64,000 nt of DNA from Gemmatimonadaceae bacterium (GTDB lineage Bacteria > Gemmatimonadota > Gemmatimonadetes > Gemmatimonadales > Gemmatimonadaceae). The stretch lies in contig DASXKV010000022.1 in the NCBI GenBank assembly GCA_036496605.1, forward strand, positions 1 through 64,000. The letters are read 5' to 3'. Shown here in pieces: positions 16,869 through 23,686 of the stretch; the first letter of the stretch is position 1, and every line of letters starts with the position of its first letter. The translations under genes and the position numbers were made by a program. The notes under the pieces are model-generated. The model was not told where the DNA came from, did not search any database, and was given only the letters and a program-made list of their open reading frames with translations.

Positions 16869-17825
16869 ATGCGGCGTTCCACGACAGTTGTCGAAGGTGC
16901 TGTAGGCGGCCTACTCGCGGGCGCAGTGGTCGCCGCTTGGTTTTTCGTGCTCGACCTCGCGTCGGGTCAGGCATTTCACACTCCTCGAGTGCTCGCCGCG
17001 GCGGTGCTCGGCCACGAGCCGACGCTCGCAACGGTCCGCGTCGTCGCGGTGTACACGCTCCTGCACCTCGGCGTGTTCGCGGTCCTCGGGATTGGGGCTG
17101 CTTGGCTCATGCGCGTGACCGGGGAAGCGCCACGCGTTCTCACCGGCGCACTCTTTGGAGTGGGAGCCTTGAGCGCGACCCACTATGGTGGGTTGCTGTT
17201 GCTCGGTGTGCCCGTGCTCACGCTCCTGCCGCCGGTGCAGGTGCTCGCCGCAAGCCTCGTCGGTGGGATTGCGATGATGCTGTTTCTGCATCGGGCGACG
17301 AAGGATTCGATGCCCTTCGGCCCAGCGATGCTCAAGAATTATCCGATGGTCGCAAAGGGTCTGCTCACCGGCACGATTGGCGCCGCAGTCATAGCGCTTT
17401 GGTTCCTCGTCATCGATGCGGTGTCGGGACGCCCACTCTTTACGCCTGCGGCGTTAGGCTCGGCGATCATGCTCGGGGCTCAATCGCCCGACGAAGTGCA
17501 CGTCACGGTTGGAATCGTCGGCGCGTACACCTTGATACACCTCCTCGCGTTTTTCGCGGTCGGTATCGGGATCGAGTGGGGCGCGCGCCAACTCGAACGA
17601 TTCCCCGCGTTCTGGCTCATCGCGCTACTGGCGGTGATCATGCTCGACGTGCTGTTCGTCGGCATCGTCGGCAGCCTGGCACTCTGGGTGGTGGGTGCGG
17701 TTGGCCTGTGGGCAGTAGTCACCAGCAACCTGTTGTCGGTCGCGGCAATGGGCTATTGGGTGTGGCGTGAACGGCCGGCGCTGCGAGCGCAATTCACGCA
17801 TGTACCCGAGGGGACGCACGCGTAG
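16869..17825 (+). CDS. Membrane protein with two tandem copies of one domain
   Basis: A 318-residue protein with about eight membrane helices. The halves repeat: the first has GGLLAGAVVAAWFFVLDLAS and YTLLHLGVFAVLGIGAAWL, the second GLLTGTIGAAVIALWFLVID and YTLIHLLAFFAVGIGIEWG. Shared features are Trp-Phe-x3-Asp, Ser-Gly-x2-Phe-x-Thr-Pro, and Tyr-Thr-Leu-x-His-Leu followed by Gly-Ile. The conserved Asp and His inside membrane segments are unusual and may be functional. AGGAG lies 8 bases before ATG 16869. It sits between a KdpE-like regulator and a potassium importer, so a role in ion homeostasis is a reasonable guess, no more. I do not recognise a named family. Confidence 0.8.
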   Translation: MRRSTTVVEGAVGGLLAGAVVAAWFFVLDLASGQAFHTPRVLAAAVLGHEPTLATVRVVAVYTLLHLGVFAVLGIGAAWLMRVTGEAPRVLTGALFGVGALSATHYGGLLLLGVPVLTLLPPVQVLAASLVGGIAMMLFLHRATKDSMPFGPAMLKNYPMVAKGLLTGTIGAAVIALWFLVIDAVSGRPLFTPAALGSAIMLGAQSPDEVHVTVGIVGAYTLIHLLAFFAVGIGIEWGARQLERFPAFWLIALLAVIMLDVLFVGIVGSLALWVVGAVGLWAVVTSNLLSVAAMGYWVWRERPALRAQFTHVPEGTHA

Positions 17826-17857
17826 ACGAGTACCCGGCAGATCGATCCATGGGTAGC

Positions 17858-17884
17858 CGCATAAAAAATTCATGAAAAACTGAC
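17858..17884. promoter_or_regulatory. AT-rich stretch upstream of the KimA-type gene
   Basis: ATAAAAAATTCATGAAAAAC (17861-17880) is an abrupt AT island in GC-rich DNA, with a loose direct repeat of ATxAAAAA. It lies about 80 bases before the chosen KimA start. KdpE sites in other bacteria are AT-rich, so this may be the regulator's operator or simply promoter DNA. No c-di-AMP (ydaO-type) riboswitch fits in the 132 bases available. Confidence 0.35.
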
Positions 17885-17957
17885 GGCCGTACTGTCCGGG
17901 GTGCGGCGGATGCGCGTCGTTCATACGTACCCTCCGCGCTCACGCCGCACCCGTCGG

Positions 17958-19928
17958 ATGCCCACCGCAATCAAACGCGTCAAGAATTTGCTCGTCGGCA
18001 GGCCGTTGCCGAGCGAGCGACTCGAGCACGAACGGCTGAGTAAGAAGACCGCGCTCGCCGTCCTGTCCTCGGACGCGATCTCGTCGGTCGCCTACGCCAC
18101 CGATCAGATTTTGTTCGTCGTCGGCGGCGCGGTCGGCGTTGCCGCGATCAACTACGTCGTTCCCATTTCGGCAGTCATCGTTGGGCTGCTGGTGCTCGTT
18201 GCCCTCTCGTATCGGCAGACGATCTTCGCGTACCCCGGCGGTGGCGGATCGTACACGGTGGCGAAGGACAACCTCGGGGTTCGAACGGGGCTCGTCGCCG
18301 CGTCAGCGCTGTTGACGGATTACATCCTCACCGTCGCGGTCTCGATCTCGTCAGGCGTCGCGGCGATCACGTCCGCGTACCCGGTGCTCTTCAAGCACAC
18401 CGTGCTCCTGTGCGTCGTGTCGATCGTGATCTTGACGATGGTCAACCTTCGGGGCGTGCGCGAATCCGGTATCGCGTTCAGCCTACCGACGTATGCGTTC
18501 ATTCTGGTTATGCTCGCGCTCATCGGCATCGGTATCTATCGCGGGTACTCGGGGCACGAGCTGGCGCCGATCGGCGGGCCGATCAAGGTCGATCCGACGT
18601 CGGCGAGATCACTGCTGCACTCGACCACCGGTTTCGCATTCTTTTATCTGATGTTGCGAGGCTTCGCCGAAGGGTGCGCGGCGATGACGGGTACGGAGGC
18701 GATATCCAATGGCATCTCCGCCTTCAAGAAGCCGGCGCCGAAGAACGCGTCGATCACGCTGGTGTGGATGGTCACCATCCTCGCGGCGTTCTTCCTCGGC
18801 ACGAGCGCACTTGCACAACACTATGGCGTGATGCCAACCACCGAGCAGACGGTGCTATCGCAGCTCGGCCATCATATTTTCGGCACGAACGCGTTGTACT
18901 ACTTCTTCCAGTACGCGACGTTCGCCGTCCTCGTGCTCGCGGCCAACACCGCGTTCGCCGATTTTCCGCGCCTCGCCGGCATCCTCGCGAACGATCGCTT
19001 CATGCCGCGCCAGTTCTCTGCCCGCGGCGACCGGCTCGCCTTCTCGAATGGCATCATCACACTGGCGGTTATCGCGATGGTGCTCGTCGCTGTTTTCCAT
19101 GGCGACACCAACGCGCTCGTTCCGCTCTATGCGATCGGCGTCTTCATCTGCTTCACCCTGTCGCAGGCCGGGATGGTGATTCACTGGGTGCGCACGAAGG
19201 AGCCGGGCTGGCGGTGGCGCGCGTCGCTGAACGGTGTCGGCGCGCTGGCAACAGCGGTGGTGTCCCTCATCCAGATCGTGACCAAGTTCACGAGCGGTGG
19301 TTGGATTGTCGCGCTGATCATCCCCGTGATCATCGTCATCCTGCGGAAGATTCACCGGCATTACGAGGAGTTCTCGCGCGAAATCAAATTCGACGGCCTG
19401 AGCCCGATCACGCCGCTCCATCACACCGTCATCGTACCGGTTCATGGCATCACGAAGGCGGTGGCCGGTGCGCTCGTGTACGCGACGACGATCTCCGACG
19501 AGGTGCTCGCGCTGTACGTCGAAGTCGACAAACGCGAGACAGCAGCACTGGAGAAGGCTTGGGAAGAGTGGGACATCGGCGTCCCGCTCGTTGTGCTCCC
19601 GTCACCATACCGCTCCGTGCTTCGACCGCTCGTCGAGTACGTTGAGAATCTACGAATGGTGACGCCGGGTGAGCTGGTGACGGTCGTCGTCCCTGAAGTC
19701 GTGCCGCGTCGGTGGTGGGAACACTTTCTCCACAACAAGACCGCACTCTACATCCGTACGGCATTCCTCTTCAAGGCCAACGTCGTCGTCACGAGCGTTC
19801 CGTATCTTCTTGGTCACTCGTACCGTTTGCGCGACCTGCTGGAGTACGACGACGACCTCGAGGACGCGACCCCGGTGCCGCGGATCCCGTTTCGCAACTC
19901 AGGTCCGCGACGCGCGATCAACGAATAG
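17958..19928 (+). CDS. kimA: KimA-type potassium importer (APC superfamily)
   Basis: About 656 residues: 12 membrane helices, then a cytosolic C-terminal domain. The N-terminus (IKRVKNLLVGRPLPSERLEH, KKTALAVLSSDAISSVAYAT) closely resembles Bacillus subtilis KimA (IKRFLIGKPL, ALAMLSSDALSSVAYGTEQI), and helices carry YAYPGGGGSYTVAKDNLG and DYILTVAVSISSG. KimA is a high-affinity proton-coupled K+ importer inhibited by c-di-AMP in Firmicutes. The start at ATG 17958 matches the family; earlier in-frame starts at 17901 and 17910 would add a basic leader. The 3' end overlaps the convergent KdpD-like gene by 30 bases. The KdpE/KdpD-like flanks support potassium as substrate; the usual kdpFABC pump is absent here. 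Confidence 0.85.
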   Translation: MPTAIKRVKNLLVGRPLPSERLEHERLSKKTALAVLSSDAISSVAYATDQILFVVGGAVGVAAINYVVPISAVIVGLLVLVALSYRQTIFAYPGGGGSYTVAKDNLGVRTGLVAASALLTDYILTVAVSISSGVAAITSAYPVLFKHTVLLCVVSIVILTMVNLRGVRESGIAFSLPTYAFILVMLALIGIGIYRGYSGHELAPIGGPIKVDPTSARSLLHSTTGFAFFYLMLRGFAEGCAAMTGTEAISNGISAFKKPAPKNASITLVWMVTILAAFFLGTSALAQHYGVMPTTEQTVLSQLGHHIFGTNALYYFFQYATFAVLVLAANTAFADFPRLAGILANDRFMPRQFSARGDRLAFSNGIITLAVIAMVLVAVFHGDTNALVPLYAIGVFICFTLSQAGMVIHWVRTKEPGWRWRASLNGVGALATAVVSLIQIVTKFTSGGWIVALIIPVIIVILRKIHRHYEEFSREIKFDGLSPITPLHHTVIVPVHGITKAVAGALVYATTISDEVLALYVEVDKRETAALEKAWEEWDIGVPLVVLPSPYRSVLRPLVEYVENLRMVTPGELVTVVVPEVVPRRWWEHFLHNKTALYIRTAFLFKANVVVTSVPYLLGHSYRLRDLLEYDDDLEDATPVPRIPFRNSGPRRAINE

Positions 19929-21467
19929 GCCGCCATCCGCTTCATCAATCGCCGGCAGGAACAGCGAGAACACACTCCCACCGCCATCGCGAGGCGCGTA
20001 AACGAGGCGGCCCTTTTGCGCCTCCGCCACGCGACGCGCGATCGATAACCCGAGGCCCGCACCTCCAGCGTCCGGCTGCGACCCGTTAGGCCGCTGGAAA
20101 GGCTCGAACAAGCGAGGCACGCCCTCCGCCGGAACGCCCGGTCCGCGATCCGACACGTGAATCGCGATCTCGCCATTCAGGCGCTCTGCCGTCACCTCGA
20201 TCGCGGCGCTCGTGCGATCGTACTTCTTCGCGTTCTCGACCAGGTTGGCCAGCGCCCGCAACGCCTGGACGAAATCGAAGCGGCCAAAGAGCAGTGCGTC
20301 GCCCGGCGGAAGCGTCACCACCAGCCGCTTCGCACCTAACGAGCCTTCCACGCGTTGTACCAGCGCGCCGAGCAGGTCGTCGACGGCGTTGAGCTCGAGG
20401 TGTACCGGCAGCGCGCCGGCGTTGAGACGCGACAGATCGAGCAGGTCCGCGACGAACCGGTTCAACCGGTCCGCCTCCTGTTCGATGATCTCGCTCCGCT
20501 CGTCCCCGAGCGCGCCGAGATCGTGCGCCATCGCTTTGATCGTCGTCAGCGGAGTGCGGAGGTCGTGCGAGACCGACGCGAGCAACGCATCCTTCAGTCG
20601 ATCCGCTTCGCGCAGTGCTTCGGCGTGCTCTGCTTCGGCCGCGAGACGAACCCGCTCGACGCCTAGCGCCGCATAGTACGAAATGGCGTCGAGAAACCGC
20701 CACCGTTCGGGATCGAGGCGGATCCCGCTGCTCTTGGCCACGCGCAGCACGCCCACGGTGCGATCGCGAGCTCGCAGCGGAAGGAGCAGCGCCAGTGCGG
20801 TGCCGTCTTCGAGCAATGCCAGCTCGCTTGTCGCTGGTCGAGCCGTGGCGAGATGCGTCGTTCCGTCGCGCCGCTCGATGACGGCGACCCCGCTCTCGTT
20901 CACCCACTCCGCCAAACGATCCGTTGACCCCGTGACCGCCCGCGGGTCGCGGCGCGATCCCGCGGCAACGCCGACGCCGCTCGATGCACGCATGAGAATC
21001 TCACACGCGTCGACATCGATGCTCGACCGGATGACTCCAGCAATCGCCTGCAGTGCGTCGGTCGCATGCGCAGCGCTCAGCGTCTCGGCGCCGAGTGTCG
21101 CCAATCGATCGATCTCTTCGGCTCGCTCGCGCGCCATCCGAGCTTCCTCTTGAGCGCGATACAACAGTTGTGCTGCGACGACGCTCGTCACGAGGAATGC
21201 GAAGAGCACAATCCAATCGAGTGGATTGGCAACGACGAGGGTATTGTACGGCGGAAGGAAAAGCACGTCGAAAATGACGAACGACACTGCGGCCGTAGCG
21301 AGTCCAAGCATTCGACCGCCCGCCGCGCTCGCTCCGAGCACGACGAGGAGGAGAATGAGCGCGACGTGTACTTCCTTGAGCATGGGACGCACGGCAACCA
21401 TACCCAAGGTGCAGATCGCCAAAGCTGCGGCCGCCAGTACGGCAGGCCGAACTCTACTGGCCCGCAT
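19899..21467 (-). CDS. Short KdpD-like sensor histidine kinase
   Basis: About 522 residues. The ATG at 21467 has AAAGG five bases upstream. Four clustered membrane helices (about 1-115: VRPAVLAAAALAICTLGMVA; VALILLLVVLGASAAGG; AAVSFVIFDVLFLPPYNT) form the DUF4118 domain of KdpD. A GAF-like region (130-290), H-box (ASVSHDLRTPLTTIKAMAHD), N-box (LVENAKKYD), G1 (SDRGPGVP) and G2 (GAGLGLSIARRV) follow. The normal KdpD is about 890 residues and begins with a cytosolic KdpD/Usp sensor half that is missing here. The kinase presumably pairs with the KdpE-like regulator at 15985. It overlaps the 3' end of the potassium importer tail to tail. Confidence 0.87.
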   Translation of the reverse strand: MRASRVRPAVLAAAALAICTLGMVAVRPMLKEVHVALILLLVVLGASAAGGRMLGLATAAVSFVIFDVLFLPPYNTLVVANPLDWIVLFAFLVTSVVAAQLLYRAQEEARMARERAEEIDRLATLGAETLSAAHATDALQAIAGVIRSSIDVDACEILMRASSGVGVAAGSRRDPRAVTGSTDRLAEWVNESGVAVIERRDGTTHLATARPATSELALLEDGTALALLLPLRARDRTVGVLRVAKSSGIRLDPERWRFLDAISYYAALGVERVRLAAEAEHAEALREADRLKDALLASVSHDLRTPLTTIKAMAHDLGALGDERSEIIEQEADRLNRFVADLLDLSRLNAGALPVHLELNAVDDLLGALVQRVEGSLGAKRLVVTLPPGDALLFGRFDFVQALRALANLVENAKKYDRTSAAIEVTAERLNGEIAIHVSDRGPGVPAEGVPRLFEPFQRPNGSQPDAGGAGLGLSIARRVAEAQKGRLVYAPRDGGGSVFSLFLPAIDEADGGLFVDRASRT

Positions 21468-21511
21468 TTCGCCTTTCTGAGTAGGAACGACTGCAACGAT
21501 CACACACTCGA

Positions 21512-23239
21512 ATGAAAAGTATGCAGCGATATAGACGTTACGCGATGCTTGCGCTCGCTTTGACCACATTCGGCGCGTGCAAGGCCTCGCGTCGCGCCGA
21601 AGCCGGGGGAGAAGTGAGCGAATGGACGCCCCCGAAACCTGATGAAATCGATGGTGTCCCTGTCGATGCGGTAAAGAGCGCGATTCAGGAACGTCTCACT
21701 GGCGCGACGCCCAAGGGCGTACCCGCCGACACGTGGCGCCACGTCCGCTCGCTGTACGCGGCGTACGCTGGCGCGCCGCTCTGGCTGGACAAGGAAGGAC
21801 TCTCGAGCGACCGAGTGAGCGAGCTCGCCAACGCGCTCGCCTCGGCAGACAGCGACGCGATTCGCGTCGACAGCTATCCTATCGGGAGCCTTGCGCACGC
21901 TGTCGACACGATGCGCGCGAACAAGACGCCGACTGCCGAACAGCTCGCGGACGCCGATGTGCTGATGACGAGCACGTTTGCCGCGCTCGGTGAGGATTTG
22001 CTCACTGGGCAGATCGATCCGCGCACCGTCTCGCAAAGCTGGTACATCAATCCTCGCGAAGAGCACATCGACAGCGCGCTCGTCCGCACGCTCCGCGAAG
22101 GGCCGCTCGATCGCTCGATTCAGCTCATTCGCCCGCAGAACCCCGAGTACGACTCGCTGCGCGTTCAGCTCATGCACTACCGCGAGCTCGCGGCGAAGGG
22201 CGACTGGCCGACGATCCCCAAGGGGCCGCAACTCAAACCAGGCGAGACGGACTCACGCGCGCGCCTAACGGCGCTCGCCGAGCGACTGCGCGCAGAAGGA
22301 TATCTGCCGGCGGATTCGACGGTGGCAGCGGATTCGACGTCCACTCGTTCGGAACGAATGAAGTACGACCGAAGCCTCGCCGGGGCCGTCGCCGACTTCC
22401 AGGCGCATCACGACATTGGCGTCGACAGCATGCTCGGCCCCGAGACGATCGATGCGCTCAACCAGCCGGTGAGCTTCCGTCTGGGCCAGATCGCCGCGAA
22501 TCTCGAGCGCTATCGCTGGCTGCCGCGCACGCTGGGCGATCGATACATCCTCGTGAACGTCCCGGCTTTCGAACTTCAGGCGTTCGATCAGGGCAAGCCG
22601 GCGCTGCAAATGAAAGTGATCGTCGGCCAGGATTATCAGGGCAAAGCGACGCCGGTGTTCAGCGACTCCATGGAGTTCGTGGTATTCCGACCGTACTGGA
22701 TCGTCCCCGACAGCATCGCGGCGAAGGAGATCTACCCGAAGGCCGCCGCCGATCCAACGTATCTCGATCGCAACAACTACGAGATCGTCACCATCGATCG
22801 CCGAAAGCGTGTGCGTCAGAAGCCGGGCGACAAGAATTCGCTCGGGCTGATCAAGTTCATGTTCCCGAACGATTTTAACATTTACTTACACGACACGCCG
22901 CAGGGCGAGCTCTTCAACAAGGACGTGCGCGCGTTCAGTCACGGCTGTATCCGGCTTCAGCATCCCGACTCGCTTGCCCATTTCGTGCTCGGGTGGCCGA
23001 TGGAGCGTATACATCAGCAGATGGAGCAGGGGCCCGACAACCGCACCGTGAACCTGCCTTCGAAAATCCCGGTGTACATCGTGTACTTCACGACCTATGT
23101 GAAGAACGATCGACTCTACTTCGGCAACGATCTGTATAGTCGCGACGACAAGTTGGTGGTGTCCGTTGCCTCGGCGGCTGCCGGGGACTCGGCAAGCGCC
23201 CGCGCGGTACAGACGCTCAGACAGGCCCGCGCTGAGTAG
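21512..23239 (+). CDS. L,D-transpeptidase (YcbB/LdtD-like) lipoprotein
   Basis: A 575-residue protein. A lipobox FGAC (LALTTFGACKAS) about 22 residues in indicates anchoring. Middle region: a peptidoglycan-binding helix bundle (LAGAVADFQAHHDIGVDSML, LGPETIDALN). Catalytic YkuD domain, about residues 340-520: RYILVNVPAFELQAF, the catalytic His/Cys block FSHGCIRLQHPD with Cys at about 479. Such enzymes make 3-3 crosslinks in peptidoglycan or attach proteins to it, independently of penicillin-binding proteins. The size and domain order match the long YcbB/LdtD class. The gene is divergent from the KdpD-like kinase, with 44 bases between start codons, so promoters must overlap. Confidence 0.92.
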   Translation: MKSMQRYRRYAMLALALTTFGACKASRRAEAGGEVSEWTPPKPDEIDGVPVDAVKSAIQERLTGATPKGVPADTWRHVRSLYAAYAGAPLWLDKEGLSSDRVSELANALASADSDAIRVDSYPIGSLAHAVDTMRANKTPTAEQLADADVLMTSTFAALGEDLLTGQIDPRTVSQSWYINPREEHIDSALVRTLREGPLDRSIQLIRPQNPEYDSLRVQLMHYRELAAKGDWPTIPKGPQLKPGETDSRARLTALAERLRAEGYLPADSTVAADSTSTRSERMKYDRSLAGAVADFQAHHDIGVDSMLGPETIDALNQPVSFRLGQIAANLERYRWLPRTLGDRYILVNVPAFELQAFDQGKPALQMKVIVGQDYQGKATPVFSDSMEFVVFRPYWIVPDSIAAKEIYPKAAADPTYLDRNNYEIVTIDRRKRVRQKPGDKNSLGLIKFMFPNDFNIYLHDTPQGELFNKDVRAFSHGCIRLQHPDSLAHFVLGWPMERIHQQMEQGPDNRTVNLPSKIPVYIVYFTTYVKNDRLYFGNDLYSRDDKLVVSVASAAAGDSASARAVQTLRQARAE

Positions 23240-23248
23240 ATAAAGGCT

Positions 23249-23265
23249 CTGACAACTCGCTGACA
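23249..23265 (-). promoter_or_regulatory. Third TGTCAG direct repeat with 11-bp phase
   Basis: On the plus strand CTGACA at 23249-23254 and again at 23260-23265; read on the minus strand this is TGTCAG repeated with the same 11-bp phase as the sites at 3864 and 11080. It lies just after the L,D-transpeptidase stop and about 70 bases before padR. It may be an OmpR-type regulator site or coincidence. Confidence 0.25.
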
Positions 23266-23291
23266 CCCGGCTGGTTACGCGGACATTGCTT

Positions 23292-23336
23292 CATATGTCG
23301 ATAGGCTACACGTTACCGGTAGTCTATCGACATATG
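23292..23336. promoter_or_regulatory. PadR operator: long perfect palindrome over the padR start
   Basis: CATATGTCGATAG (23292-23304) and CTATCGACATATG (23324-23336) are perfect 13-bp inverted arms; the spacer adds GCTAC/GTAGT, extending the symmetry to 17 of 18 positions around a 9-base centre. The right arm contains the first possible padR start codon. PadR dimers bind ATGT-N-ACAT type palindromes, so this is very likely the autoregulatory operator of padR and of the permease operon. Confidence 0.8.
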
Positions 23337-23681
23337 CCTCCGATGCCACGCGTTCCATCCACGTCCGAGCTCCTCCCCGGCACCCTCGACATGCTCGTGC
23401 TGCAAACGCTCACGTTGCAGCCGATGCATGGCTACGCCATCGCGCAGCACATCCGGCGGCTCTCGGACAGTGTGCTCAAAGTCGAACAGGGCTCGCTGTA
23501 TCCGGCGCTCGAGCGTCTTCAGCACAAGGGATGGGTGACCTCGAAGTGGGGCGAGACGCCAACCAAGCGCCGCGCGCGCTACTACACCATCACCGCCGCG
23601 GGACGGAAGCAACTCGGCCATGAGAAGACGAGCTTCGACCGCGTCCTCACCGCCATCCAGCGCGTGATGGCTGGAGCCTAA
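23334..23681 (+). CDS. PadR-family transcriptional repressor
   Basis: About 115 residues: a winged helix (LLPGTLDMLVLQTLTLQPMH, GYAIAQHIRRLSDSVLKVEQ, GSLYPALERLQHKGWVTSKW) plus a basic wing TKRRARYYTITAAGRKQL and a short dimerisation helix. GSLYPALxRLE/Q is the PadR signature. The start is ATG 23334 or 23343; the first lies inside the operator palindrome and neither has a Shine-Dalgarno, so the mRNA may be leaderless. The stop TAA is part of an octamer copy (23676-23683). The ADOP permease starts 5 bases later. PadR-ADOP pairs are widespread in Acidobacteria and Gemmatimonadota; the signal is unknown. Confidence 0.92.
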   Translation: MPPMPRVPSTSELLPGTLDMLVLQTLTLQPMHGYAIAQHIRRLSDSVLKVEQGSLYPALERLQHKGWVTSKWGETPTKRRARYYTITAAGRKQLGHEKTSFDRVLTAIQRVMAGA

Positions 23682-23686
23682 CGACG

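Noticed and set aside
17826-17957. c-di-AMP (ydaO-type) riboswitch upstream of the KimA-type gene
   Set aside because: The gap is too short and holds no conserved ydaO pairing elements; only an AT-rich promoter-like stretch is seen.
18410-19645. 411-codon plus-strand frame inside the KimA gene
   Set aside because: Out-of-frame shadow of the importer, very rich in Arg and His and without any motif.
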